Assembly: GCA_015065605.1 (NCBI GenBank)
Contig: SVPZ01000010.1
Location: 1 to 63,840 of the forward strand
Reading direction: 5' to 3'
Length of the DNA stretch: 63,840 bases
Source of the DNA: Oscillospiraceae bacterium
GTDB taxonomy: Bacteria; Bacillota; Clostridia; Oscillospirales; Acutalibacteraceae
This document shows positions 52,812 to 61,661 of the stretch, piece by piece; the first letter of the stretch is position 1; every line of letters starts with the position of its first letter. Under the pieces are notes generated by a model. The model worked only from the letters and a program-made list of their open reading frames with translations. It did not search any database and had not been told where the DNA came from. A program made the translations under genes and the position numbers.

Positions 52812-53579
52812 TTAGCGTTTCGACAAACTACAATCATTATAATAATCGGTTTCCTTGCAGAATGTGATTATAAGAAGAATTGTACCAACGATGGGGATAA
52901 GACCCATAAATATGTAATTCCATTCTCTGCCTGTATCACGAATACGTCTTACCGAAAGAGAAAGAGTAGGCAAAACGGTTCCAAGGCTTAAAAGATATCC
53001 GATATAGGGAATTACCATACAAGCAAGGGATACAATTCCGATAAACAAATATCCGAACCAGAATTCACTACGGGATGCCTTGCCCGAAAAGTTTACGATA
53101 TTTTTAATCAAAAGATTGATAGCATCACCAAAGCCGACTCTTCCGTTGTTTTTAACTTCATCGGTCTGCTGATAATTGGGCACGTAAACAGGCTCGGCAG
53201 GTGCTGCAGGCTGAGTGTAAACAGGCTGAGCAACCTCAGGCTGAACGGGAGGAACGTAAACGGGTTCTTCTGCTACGGGCTGAACGGGTACTTCGTATGC
53301 AGGAGCAACGGGAGCTTCCTCAACTACGGGAGCCTCAACTACGGGAGCCACTTCGTATGCAGGAGTAACGGGAGCTTCCTCTACTGCGGGAGCCTCAACA
53401 GTGGGAGCAACTGCATAGGCAGGCACTACAGGAGCCTCTACTACGGGCTGAGCAACAGGTTCTTCCACTACCGGAGCAACCTCGTATGCAGGTTTTTCGA
53501 AAGCTATAACCTTTGCGCCGCAATTAGAGCAAAAAGCCGCGCCCTCAATTATTTCTTTTCCACATTTTGTACAAAACAT
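52812..53579 (-). CDS. Zinc-ribbon/DUF805 membrane protein with Pro-Val-Glu repeats
   Basis: 255 aa. Zinc ribbon (CTKCGKEIIEGAAFCSNCG) at the start, a central tandem repeat region rich in A, P, V and E (units like YEVAPVVEAPV, about 32-140), and a C-terminal DUF805-like membrane domain (SRSEFWFGYLF, several helices, RRIRDTG). DUF805 proteins are small membrane proteins of unknown role. ATG at 53579 follows AGGTGG; the 53642 start has no RBS. Confidence 0.8.
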   Translation of the reverse strand: MFCTKCGKEIIEGAAFCSNCGAKVIAFEKPAYEVAPVVEEPVAQPVVEAPVVPAYAVAPTVEAPAVEEAPVTPAYEVAPVVEAPVVEEAPVAPAYEVPVQPVAEEPVYVPPVQPEVAQPVYTQPAAPAEPVYVPNYQQTDEVKNNGRVGFGDAINLLIKNIVNFSGKASRSEFWFGYLFIGIVSLACMVIPYIGYLLSLGTVLPTLSLSVRRIRDTGREWNYIFMGLIPIVGTILLIITFCKETDYYNDCSLSKR

Positions 53580-53644
53580 AATAATAAACCACCTTTTTAA
53601 AAATGTTATATTAATTATACTCTCTATTTTGTTTTTATTCAAGT

Positions 53645-53690
53645 ATAAAAATACTGCCCGAACAAAAATTCGGACAGTATTTTTTTATTT
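53645..53690 (-). terminator. Terminator after the 938-aa secreted protein gene
   Basis: AATACTGTCCGAA pairs with TTCGGGCAGTATT, followed by TTTTT on the minus strand. Confidence 0.85.
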
Positions 53691-56501
53691 TTCTACGTAA
53701 TCAAAGTTAAAGTAATTTACCCATTCCCAAACTTCACCGATTTGGTTAGTACGGTTAGCGTTTGCTTTAAAGTAAATCTTGTTATCGCCATAAGGACGTA
53801 CCCAAACGTAGTTTTGGAAAGTATCGGTAAGACCTCTCACGTTCTTATATCCTACGGTTGCCTTAAAGCCGCTGTCCTTTGAATAAGCCACAGCGTATGC
53901 GGGGCCGTTATAAGAAGAATAAAGGCTTGTTTCATCGGTTCTGCCGTAGTTTGTTGCATCCATAGTATCGATATAACTGCCGTCCCATTTATAATACTCA
54001 ATGGTATCGGTAATTTTTTGAGTACCGCTATATCTGCCTACAGTAAACATACACACCATCGGAACATTGTTTTTAAAGTCGTTTACAAGCCATTCAACCT
54101 TTTGAGTAATGGAAAAGCCTGTTTTACTATTTATTTCATAGAAAAGATAGTGGTTGCACACCGCAGTACCCTTGGGATTTTCTTCTGTTCCCGAAGCGCA
54201 ACGATACATTATGGTATCGGTTTCAAAAGTAATGTTTCTGCAAGGAGTAATTCCCTTTTCTTCTCCGTTTATAACTATTTGCTCGCCGTCAACGTAAAGC
54301 TTTGCATAGTTCATAATTTCGTCGCCGTGGTAACCGCCGATAAAGTCGTTTACACCCGAACGGTTTTCTTTGATAGCAAGTTCAAGCTCACCCGCGTGGA
54401 GAATATTTTCTACCTTTTTGGTAAAAGTATCCCCTGTTTTTTCAACAAGGTCTGCGCCCATAATACGATACGTTTCTTGATTATAACCTGTATTTGCCTT
54501 GTTAGCAACAGTCATATCGTCGGGTTGCGCAGATAAAGTGTACTGAAGATTATATGCAATATAATATTTCCCCGATATATCGGAAGTGGGAATATAAATC
54601 ATTATGTTTTTATAGTCGCCGCTTGAAGATTTTGAAAGCTTATAGTACATATCCTTGCTGTTATTCTTTTCCATAACAGAATCAACACTTTCGCTAATAA
54701 TTTCACTGTAAAATACGCTGCCGTCAGTTAACACAACGTAGCCTCTGACATCTAATTTTTTGCCGTAATATTTTTTGCTTATATCTTTAAGATATGCGCT
54801 GAACGTAGTTTTGCCGCTATCGTTATCAAAGTCCCAACAAGAACTAAATAAAGTTAGTTCCTTTTTATATACGTTGGGATTTTTGTCTGATTCTTCAAGA
54901 GTAAGAAGCGCGTTATCCTTTATTTTTTCTTCTGCGCCATACAGAATACCGCGTTTTGCGATTTCGCTCTTTTGAATATCAGTAACAAGTTTTTCATTGT
55001 TTACATCATAACTAAAGTAAAAACGTAAAGCCTGACCGTCTGCTTCTTCTTTTAAAATCGAAGTGCCCTCGGCTGATACAGCCTTGCTTATAATCAATGA
55101 ATCAACAAAAATTCCTGCAGCGCCATCGGTTTCAATACACAGCACAGGAGCAAGGTCCGCTTTATTGCAGTCCATAGCGGGTGTATAATAAAGCGTAGCG
55201 GTTTTCCATTGGGTACTGCCGTTAATTTGGTCTGCGCTAACATAAAGAATATTGTTTGATAAATTTTCATCGCGCAAAACGGAGTTTTTGCCGTTGCCCG
55301 ACGTAAAGCAGAAAGTAACTGAGCTATTATCGTTTTTCTCTACTGCGCGATAATGAAGTGATAAACGATAGGTAGCGCCTGCGCTCATTTCGTAGCCGCT
55401 TCCTATATATACAACACTTTCACTCTTTGCAGCCACGTTAACCTTTAAAGATTTTTCACCCGTATAAGCGGCTTCGTTACTGATTTGCGCATTTTCGCTT
55501 ATTGCATCTTCCATGGTTTTAAAGCCAACGTTGCCTTGGTGAGTTCTTAAAGTATAGGTATCAAATCCGCAAAACGACATTTGATTTTCGACAGTTACGT
55601 TTTCGTTTGCCACGTAATAGGTAACGTTTTCATTTGCAAATGCAGCATCATTTACGACGTTTTTAAGTTGCTCGTCATAATAAAGGGTGGTAGAGCGTTT
55701 GCTGTATAGACTCTTTGAATTATAGATATAATTTTCAGCGGTTGTTTCATCGGTTAAAGAAAAAGTTTCACCGGCTGCGCCGTAATAATAGGTATCAACA
55801 CCCGAATTTACGTCATGCACGATTATTTTAGACATAGGTGTAACCTTTAAATAAGTAAGGGTTATTTCAACGTCTTTTTTAAGGGTTGAAGTAAGCGATA
55901 TATAAAGGCGGTCGTATGAAGAGGTGCCCTCTTTATATATTTCATCTACTGTGAAATAACCTAAAATGGTTCCGCTTCCCGTTTTGTTTATAATAACAGG
56001 TTCTTTGTTTTGGGGAAGTGTGGACATCGCTATAACTTTTGCCTTTCCGTTAGTAGCAACGTCAGCATTACCGCCGGAAAAAGCAAAATTTGTTTTAAGT
56101 TGTATCTGGGCGTCACTGCTTAAAACGGTGCAGTTATATGCAATTTCCACCCTATAGCACATATTTGCGGCAACCTGAAAGGTGTTTGCATCAGATTTTC
56201 CTGTTTGGCTTACGGGAAAACACATATGTCCGCCAAGGTGGGTTCTGTCACCGCCGGATGGGTTATAGTAAATTTCGTCAGCCTGACGGGAATATTTAAG
56301 ACCGTCTGCAGTTTTGCTAAAGGTAAATTTTCCTACAATTTCTTTGCCTTCAACATCATAAATCTTTTTGAAAGCTGTTGTAGATGTATAATTTTTAAAG
56401 TCGGTTTCAAATGAAGAGGATGCCGCACTAACTGAGAACGTTCCGCCAAAAAGCGAGAACGTCAATATTAAAGACAGTATAATGCTCAAAATCTTTTTCA
56501 T
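53685..56501 (-). CDS. Large secreted protein of unknown function
   Basis: 938 aa. Signal peptide MKKILSIILSLILTFSLFGG with cleavage after VSAA. The rest is beta-rich with no membrane anchor or sorting signal. Residues about 330-480 look like a carbohydrate-binding jelly-roll (VGFKTMEDAIS, YRLSLHYRAVEKN, GAAGIFVDSLIIS), suggesting sugar or wall binding. No catalytic signature was recognised. ATG at 56501 has AGGAGG 7 nt upstream. Confidence 0.75.
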   Translation of the reverse strand: MKKILSIILSLILTFSLFGGTFSVSAASSSFETDFKNYTSTTAFKKIYDVEGKEIVGKFTFSKTADGLKYSRQADEIYYNPSGGDRTHLGGHMCFPVSQTGKSDANTFQVAANMCYRVEIAYNCTVLSSDAQIQLKTNFAFSGGNADVATNGKAKVIAMSTLPQNKEPVIINKTGSGTILGYFTVDEIYKEGTSSYDRLYISLTSTLKKDVEITLTYLKVTPMSKIIVHDVNSGVDTYYYGAAGETFSLTDETTAENYIYNSKSLYSKRSTTLYYDEQLKNVVNDAAFANENVTYYVANENVTVENQMSFCGFDTYTLRTHQGNVGFKTMEDAISENAQISNEAAYTGEKSLKVNVAAKSESVVYIGSGYEMSAGATYRLSLHYRAVEKNDNSSVTFCFTSGNGKNSVLRDENLSNNILYVSADQINGSTQWKTATLYYTPAMDCNKADLAPVLCIETDGAAGIFVDSLIISKAVSAEGTSILKEEADGQALRFYFSYDVNNEKLVTDIQKSEIAKRGILYGAEEKIKDNALLTLEESDKNPNVYKKELTLFSSCWDFDNDSGKTTFSAYLKDISKKYYGKKLDVRGYVVLTDGSVFYSEIISESVDSVMEKNNSKDMYYKLSKSSSGDYKNIMIYIPTSDISGKYYIAYNLQYTLSAQPDDMTVANKANTGYNQETYRIMGADLVEKTGDTFTKKVENILHAGELELAIKENRSGVNDFIGGYHGDEIMNYAKLYVDGEQIVINGEEKGITPCRNITFETDTIMYRCASGTEENPKGTAVCNHYLFYEINSKTGFSITQKVEWLVNDFKNNVPMVCMFTVGRYSGTQKITDTIEYYKWDGSYIDTMDATNYGRTDETSLYSSYNGPAYAVAYSKDSGFKATVGYKNVRGLTDTFQNYVWVRPYGDNKIYFKANANRTNQIGEVWEWVNYFNFDYVEK

Positions 56502-56629
56502 AATATTTCCTCCTATATAGTTACTGTTACTATTATTATAACACATATATAATTTTGTATCAATTGCAAAAAAAACCACAATTTCATTACATAAATAAAC
56601 ATTTTGGGGTTTTATATTAGCTCTGCATT

Positions 56630-56666
56630 AAAAATAACCTCTTCACAAACGAAGAGGTTATTTTTA
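56630..56666. terminator. Terminator after the PAP2 gene
   Basis: AATAACCTCTTC pairs with GAAGAGGTTATT, with T-runs on the minus strand. Confidence 0.85.
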
Positions 56667-57311
56667 TTCAAAAGAATTTGCGCCACAGTAAAATAAAATC
56701 AGTGAAGCGCTTAAAATAATACTGCCTAAAATATCGGTAAACCAGTGCACTCCACTCATAAGGCGCCCGACGACTGCAAATAAAGTCAACGCCACGCATA
56801 AAAGGTTAACGGTATTTTTTAAAAAGGTATTTTTGATACGGCTTTTAAACTGCAGTATTGCCGTAGGCATAAAGGTTATAAACAGTAAAGTGGTTGAGGA
56901 CGGATATGAGGTTTCAAGATATCCGTTTATAAGTATTGGTCTATAGTTTATTTTTACGTATTCAAACAAAACGTAGAAAATAAAAACCGCAATATAAAAG
57001 ATGCCGAGAATAATTAAATCTCTGTCAACCTTTAAAATATTTTTACGTTTTATCCACTGCATAAGTCCCAGTATAGCAAAGCAGAAGGCAATAACTATTG
57101 CCGCCACACCCATCCAGTCGGTTATATTATAAAGGGTCATATTTACTCCGAAGAAATTATGCACGGCTTTATTTACCGATGCAAAGGCTACGCTTGACCC
57201 CTTCGGTCCGACGTCTTTAACGTCGATAAATTTCAGAGAAAGGGTAAAAACTATAAAAAGAATTAATAACACACCGCCCAAAATCAACTGAATTTTCGCT
57301 TTTCTTTTCAT
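56664..57311 (-). CDS. PAP2-type membrane phosphatase
   Basis: 215 aa, six membrane helices. The late motif GRLMSGVHWFTDILGS carries the conserved His/Asp of PAP2 phosphatases and YPSSTTLLF the PSxH-like segment (with a T-T for the usual GH). Members dephosphorylate lipid phosphates such as undecaprenyl-PP or PA. ATG at 57311 overlaps the upstream XRE gene as ATGA. Confidence 0.8.
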   Translation of the reverse strand: MKRKAKIQLILGGVLLILFIVFTLSLKFIDVKDVGPKGSSVAFASVNKAVHNFFGVNMTLYNITDWMGVAAIVIAFCFAILGLMQWIKRKNILKVDRDLIILGIFYIAVFIFYVLFEYVKINYRPILINGYLETSYPSSTTLLFITFMPTAILQFKSRIKNTFLKNTVNLLCVALTLFAVVGRLMSGVHWFTDILGSIILSASLILFYCGANSFE

Positions 57312-57904
57312 TTTTTTATCCTCGCAAAAAAACATTTTATAAATAAAAGGGCGAAAAACAGTACCGCGGGATATGGCTGACCGCTTAGTATCAGCAAAAG
57401 TACGAAAAGCGCGTTTAAAATAAATCCTAACAGACTTACCACTTTTTTAAAATTATCCTTTTCACTTTTTATAATAAAAAGCAGTAAAACTCCGCTTAAA
57501 AACGTTAAAATAGGAAATATCCAATAAAATATCGTCAGCCATCCGCTTATTTCATATAAAGGTACGCTGTAAAAGGCGCCACCCAACTCCGCTTTATAAA
57601 GAGGCAAAACAAATCCTAAAAGTGCGCAAATATTTAAAATTCCATCAAATATTAAGGAATATCGGCGTAAATTTTCCTTGTTTTCGTTTTCGGCAACCTC
57701 TATAACCTCATTGGCGTTCAAAAGTTCATCCAGAGATAATTTGTAAATTTTTGCTATCATTTTTAAAGATTCTATACCGGGGACACCTCTGCCCGTTTCC
57801 CATTTAGAAACGGCGGTACGGGTAACGAAAATCGCATTTGCAAACTGCTCCTGTGTAAGCCCGTTATCTTTTCTGATTTTTTGTATTTTATCCTTAAGCT
57901 CCAT
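57308..57904 (-). CDS. XRE regulator with C-terminal membrane helices
   Basis: 198 aa. XRE HTH at 5-60 (LTQEQFANAIFVTRTAVSKWETG) is followed by about four membrane helices from 90 on. Membrane-anchored XRE proteins of this plan are common in Clostridia and sense unknown envelope signals. Coupled to the PAP2 gene by a 4-nt overlap. Confidence 0.85.
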   Translation of the reverse strand: MELKDKIQKIRKDNGLTQEQFANAIFVTRTAVSKWETGRGVPGIESLKMIAKIYKLSLDELLNANEVIEVAENENKENLRRYSLIFDGILNICALLGFVLPLYKAELGGAFYSVPLYEISGWLTIFYWIFPILTFLSGVLLLFIIKSEKDNFKKVVSLLGFILNALFVLLLILSGQPYPAVLFFALLFIKCFFARIKK

Positions 57905-57993
57905 AATCCGCTTCCTTTCTTCACTTTTATTCTACTCCAATTTAAAGGATTTTAAAAGTTACTTTCCGTCACATCGACGATTTATTTGTACCA

Positions 57994-58028
57994 ACAAAAA
58001 ATCCTATGGCATTAACCATAGGATTAAT
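57994..58028. terminator. Hairpin, possible bidirectional terminator
   Basis: AATCCTATGG (58000-58009) pairs with CCATAGGATT (58016-58025) next to an A-run that gives a U-tract on the minus strand. Confidence 0.65.
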
Positions 58029-58089
58029 CATATAATACAGCATACCCTTACTTGTTAGTCAATATTACATCGAACAATTTTGCGTATTT

Positions 58090-58578
58090 CTACATATTTA
58101 TTACTTCTATAGGCAATGTAATGATATTCTTTCCCTTTTTAACGGCATAGTCGAGGGCGATTTTGGTGCCGCTTTTGCGGGTGGTTGGGCCGCCCTGTTC
58201 GTCATAGTAGACTATGCAAAATTTGCTTTTGTTTATCATTTCGTAGTTGCGCTCGACGTAAGATGCTCTGCCTGAGTTTTTTATCTTTTCGGGATAATAG
58301 GTGTCCTCGTAGTTTTCAAGTAAATAGTTTTTATAATCTTCGCTGATATTCGGATATTCCGCCCGTACGTATATTCGTTTTATTTGCGGATATTTTTCTT
58401 TTAATTTGGTCGCTGTTTCAAGGCACAGGTCGTTAAATCGGCTCTTACTTCCAAAAAGAAAGGTATCTACCGAGTTTTCCACAATCAATTTTTCAATAGT
58501 TTCATAAAGGCTAAGTTTTAATTCTTCGGTTTCTTTTATCGTTCTGTGACCGACAAAACAGCAGGTATTGTTTTCCAC
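58090..58578 (-). CDS. SLOG-family (DUF1273-like) protein
   Basis: 162 aa. The CCFVGHRTI opening, DTFLFGSKSRFNDLCLETATKLK and VYYDEQGGPTTRKSGTKIALDYAVKKGK segments are typical of the SLOG Rossmann family, predicted to bind nucleotide-derived ligands and often linked to phage defence or plasmids. Starts with GTG at 58578, 9 nt after GGAG. It is divergent from a small XRE gene, with shared palindromes between. Confidence 0.82.
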   Translation of the reverse strand: MENNTCCFVGHRTIKETEELKLSLYETIEKLIVENSVDTFLFGSKSRFNDLCLETATKLKEKYPQIKRIYVRAEYPNISEDYKNYLLENYEDTYYPEKIKNSGRASYVERNYEMINKSKFCIVYYDEQGGPTTRKSGTKIALDYAVKKGKNIITLPIEVINM

Positions 58579-58591
58579 TTTCTTTCACTCC

Positions 58592-58674
58592 AAGTAAATT
58601 ATTTTATATTTATTATAATTTATTATTTACTTAAAGTAAATAATCATTTACTTGTCAAAAGTTATAATTTACTT
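58592..58674. promoter_or_regulatory. Operator cluster between SLOG and XRE genes
   Basis: Five half-sites of the ATTTACTT type are present: AAGTAAAT 58592-58599; both arms of a perfect 23-bp palindrome at 58622-58644; ATTTACTT 58646-58653 and 58667-58674. On the minus strand TTTACT (58640-58635), 17 bp, TATAAT (58617-58612) is a SLOG promoter overlapping the palindrome. Confidence 0.65.
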
Positions 58675-58714
58675 CATCCCTTTGTAAACTATTAGTATAA
58701 AGGGAGGCTTAAAT

Positions 58715-58945
58715 ATGAATACGGAGTTTGCTGATAAATATATAACCTTAGGTTTAAAAATTGCCTATTACAGAAAGAAAGCCGGTTACACACAAGAATA
58801 CTTCGCAGAGCTTATTGATAAAAGCGTTAATTTTGTTGGACAGGTTGAAGGCACAGGTACGGTTCGCGGTGTATCACTTGAAACCTTATTTAAAATCGCG
58901 CAGGTATTAAAAATATCCCCTGCAAAACTGCTTGAAGAAGATTAA
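58715..58945 (+). CDS. Small XRE regulator
   Basis: 76 aa, almost entirely an HTH (LKIAYYRKKAGYTQEYFAEL, VNFVGQVEGTGTVRGVSLETLFKIAQVL). RBS GGGAGG lies before the ATG. It probably binds the ATTTACTT cluster and controls itself and the SLOG gene. Confidence 0.85.
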   Translation: MNTEFADKYITLGLKIAYYRKKAGYTQEYFAELIDKSVNFVGQVEGTGTVRGVSLETLFKIAQVLKISPAKLLEED

Positions 58946-59069
58946 CGAACTTTGGTACCTATGACAAGTGGAGCCTTAGCTGTTGTAAGATAGGTATAGC
59001 AAAATCTTTTTATCTACATCCATAACAACAAAAAAACACCCTAGACTTTTTGGTCTAGGGTGTAATTTC
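58946..59069. terminator. Gap after XRE with a minus-strand terminator
   Basis: ACACCCTAGAC (59036-59046) pairs with GTCTAGGGTGT (59053-59063), with A5 on the left giving a U-tract for leftward transcripts. Nothing else is recognised in this gap. Confidence 0.7.
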
Positions 59070-59132
59070 TTAATCAAGGGGTTTCATTGTGGGGAAGAGT
59101 TCTCCGCAATTTTCAATATAAGATAATAAAGC
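59070..59132 (-). other. Short coding relic ending LFPTMKPLD (left copy)
   Basis: Twenty codons without a start codon. The C-terminal nine codons plus stop match 63696-63752 in amino acids, with mostly third-position differences. They mark both ends of the 4.6-kb accessory segment. Confidence 0.45.
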
Positions 59133-59294
59133 TTATTCATTTTTATGCGCCGTTTTTCTTTGTCCAAAAAGTAAGAATATAATTTATTAAATATCATATT
59201 TCAACTACTTTTGGGCGTAAATTGGGCGTATGGCCGGGCGTATGTATTAAATTAATCAATCAATACAACAGCCGCTGTATTTCACCCTTATTCT
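59133..59294. repeat. Element left end with GGGCGTA repeats
   Basis: Three spaced copies of GGGCGTA between 59206 and 59243 recall integrase arm-type sites. No gene is seen. Confidence 0.35.
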
Positions 59295-59980
59295 TCACTC
59301 TTCAATTTGAATAGGAATCATACCTAGCCCTAAGAATCTTGAGAAAAATAATTCATCAATAATAGTTTCAAGTTTATAATCCCTACCCCAAAGTTCGATT
59401 TGACGTTTATCGATTGTGTACAGACCTGTTTTTGGGATACGGTCGTTAGTAACAACAACATCTGTACCCATAACTTTTCGATATTCTTCAAGTTTTTTAA
59501 ACATTTTTTCGTTTTCTTCTTCAAAATTTGGAGAAATCTTTAGAGCCCATTCGTCGTAATAAAAGACAGGGTTAAATTGCTTTAACACAGTTAATGATTC
59601 ATATTTTTTTGCATAAGCGAGCTTATCCGGGAACAATTCTCTCATAACGTATGTATATACGTCTTCATATGATTTTTTTATCATTATAGGCAATGACATG
59701 TTTATGCTAGGGTCTTCGTTGTTGTTATTAATTAACAAAATCCTCATTTTAGCGCTACCATCGGACATTATTTCGAGAAAATTATTCGTGTGGGCGGGTA
59801 ACATACCTTTGGGTGTAGACAGTCCACCAGGAGTGTAAATAATTGAATTTCCAACACGTGTTAAATTGTTAGATTCGGTGTGAACTATCGCTTCTTTTAT
59901 TGTTTTCTTTAAATCTGCCTTTTTGAAAATATCTATTGCTATTTGTCTGTTAGATGGAACCACTACGAACCCAATATCAA
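59295..59980 (-). CDS. Unrecognised protein downstream of the relaxase fragment (start uncertain)
   Basis: About 225-230 aa of unique sequence. The ORF is open to 60080, but its first about 35 codons only shadow the relaxase gene in another frame, and no good start is seen near 59980. Segments such as FVVVPSNRQIAIDIFKKADL and YVMRELFPDKLAYAKKYESL look like a genuine globular protein. It may be the C-terminal part of a frame-shifted relaxase or a separate gene. No family was recognised. Confidence 0.45.
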
Positions 59981-60486
59981 TATAAATAGGTTCTGTTAAT
60001 ACATTTATCTGTATTGAATATATACATCTCTTTATCTGGTCTGTTTTTATATTTCTTAATCTTTTTATGTATGGGAGCAAATTTGATGTGGATATGAGGT
60101 TTAAATTTAAAATTCTCGTTTTCTAAACATTCATCTTTATGAACCCAAGCGGAAACAATACTTTTATATCCAAAATCTTTTGCTATCATTTCAACTGCAG
60201 CTTTAAAAAATTGTCTTTCTAATTCTTCATTTTTTGGAAAGTTCTCAGGTAGTGTTAAACATAATGATACTAAAAAATTTGTATCATCTCTTATTGTTGC
60301 TCCTGTTGATTTTGCCAAATTGATTAATTCTTTTAGATATTCTTTTGGATTTTCAATATCACATAAATTATAATTAAATTTGCTTCTTTCTTCGTCTATA
60401 TTTTCCTTACCCTTTGTATTTTCTCTTGTATCATGCTCTATCATATGAAAAGCATTGATACCTTTAAATTTTTCAAAATGTGCCAT
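59977..60486 (-). CDS. MobV/Pre-type relaxase, N-terminal part only
   Basis: 169 aa. NAFHMIEHDTRENTKGKENID resembles motif I of Pre/MobV relaxases (HNxRxxxxxSNxDID) and HIHIKFAPIHKK (H131, H133) the metal-binding motif III. Typical MobV proteins are 400-500 aa, so this is truncated or frame-shifted after KCINRTYLY. The oriT-like palindrome lies just upstream, as expected. Confidence 0.65.
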   Translation of the reverse strand: MAHFEKFKGINAFHMIEHDTRENTKGKENIDEERSKFNYNLCDIENPKEYLKELINLAKSTGATIRDDTNFLVSLCLTLPENFPKNEELERQFFKAAVEMIAKDFGYKSIVSAWVHKDECLENENFKFKPHIHIKFAPIHKKIKKYKNRPDKEMYIFNTDKCINRTYLY

Positions 60487-60603
60487 ATATAAATCACTCC
60501 TTTACTTTTCTGATATAAATATGTTTAAAAGGTTATTTTTACAAACAAAAATGACGTAGCAAGGTAGGCAATTTTTTTACTGCCGCAAAAATTCCCCCTT
60601 GGT

Positions 60604-60665
60604 CTGCCGACGTCCAAAAGGTGTATACACCTTTATCGTGTGGATGCTTCGCCCGTGTGGATGAA
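60604..60665. other. oriT-like region
   Basis: An 18-bp perfect palindrome AAAGGTGTATACACCTTT (60617-60634) is followed by two direct repeats CGTGTGGATG (60637-60646, 60654-60663). It lies upstream of the MobV-like gene, the normal place for its nic region. Confidence 0.5.
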
Positions 60666-60703
60666 AAAACATGAGAAAACACAACAAAATTGAATCAACA
60701 GCC

Positions 60704-60742
60704 AAAAACACCGCCTTTTTCATCAAAAGCGGTGTTTTGCAT
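60704..60742. terminator. Terminator-like hairpin
   Basis: AAAACACCGC (60705-60714) pairs with GCGGTGTTTT (60729-60738). Confidence 0.7.
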
Positions 60743-60773
60743 TTTTCCTCATATCTTTTTATTCCTGCGAAAG

Positions 60774-60838
60774 TATCACATATATGATATTTTTCAAAGT
60801 ATCACCTTGCTGATATCAAAAATATCACCTAATCGATA
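60774..60838. repeat. Iteron-like repeats
   Basis: Three copies of TATCAC-N6-GATA start at 60774, 60800 and 60823, spaced 26 and 23 bp. This suits a replication-initiator binding array for a replicative element. Confidence 0.55.
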
Positions 60839-60888
60839 CTAAAATACAACAATTTTTAAACAACAGATATTTTTGCAGCGAAAAGACA

Positions 60889-60927
60889 TAAAAAAGATAT
60901 GCAGAGTTTTTCTGCATATCTTTTTTG
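60889..60927 (-). terminator. Terminator after the 60930 gene
   Basis: AAAAAGATATGCAG pairs with CTGCATATCTTTTT, with a U-tract on the minus strand. Confidence 0.85.
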
Positions 60928-60929
60928 GA

Positions 60930-61661
60930 TTAGTTTTGTTGATAAACTGTGCCCTCGTAAACACTATCAAGTCTGAGCGAACCGTCTTCCTCATTGAAAG
61001 TCACACGGACATCATAGTTCCACCAACCAAGGTCAACATTGGTTTTGAGATTATACTCGTTTTCCTTGTCCTCATTTCTGGTACAAACAACATCAGAATC
61101 CAAGATGGTTTCACCGTTATCACTCTTAACGGTGATATGACCTGTCGTATTATACAAGAAACCCTTGACCAAAGTTATGGTGTAGTTGTTGCCGCCGTTA
61201 CTGCCTGTCCAAGTAGTGTCTTTCGCCAGTTCGTAAGTATTTTCCTCCTCGAAAGAATAATTTACAACGGACCACTCTTTTGTGTCGGTATTCTTTTCAT
61301 AATACACAGTAAGAGTGCCTTCCTGAATCAGCCCGTTTTTCACTCTGCTTTGAGATTTGTTATAAACCTTGCTTTTGGTCTTTTCGTATTGGTCTATCTC
61401 TTCGCCAATAAACGACTTGTATTCTTCACCAAGATTTTGCTCGGTCACATATTCATTCCAAAGTGCTTTATGGTCAAAGTTTTCTTTTTTAATAAAATCC
61501 GGATGGAGCGAAGGGAAAATCACATACAACAAAACCTGCAACAAGGTAATTGCAATAACAACTATGGTTGCAATCTTAACCAGTTTTTTAGTAATATCAA
61601 TGTGTTTTTCATTATTGGTAAAAATTCTGATTAAATCATAAACAATAGGTTTTACAACCAA
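60930..61661 (-). CDS. Membrane-anchored protein of unknown function (5' end uncertain)
   Basis: About 243 aa. A membrane helix (KLVKIATIVVIAITLLQVLL) follows a short N-terminal segment; the rest is exported, charged and beta-rich, ending VYEGTVYQQN. The ORF is open to 61823, but that part is antisense to the primase. A TTG at 61661 abuts the primase ATG with no room for regulation, so the 5' end may have been lost. No family was recognised. Confidence 0.5.
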   Translation of the reverse strand: MVVKPIVYDLIRIFTNNEKHIDITKKLVKIATIVVIAITLLQVLLYVIFPSLHPDFIKKENFDHKALWNEYVTEQNLGEEYKSFIGEEIDQYEKTKSKVYNKSQSRVKNGLIQEGTLTVYYEKNTDTKEWSVVNYSFEEENTYELAKDTTWTGSNGGNNYTITLVKGFLYNTTGHITVKSDNGETILDSDVVCTRNEDKENEYNLKTNVDLGWWNYDVRVTFNEEDGSLRLDSVYEGTVYQQN

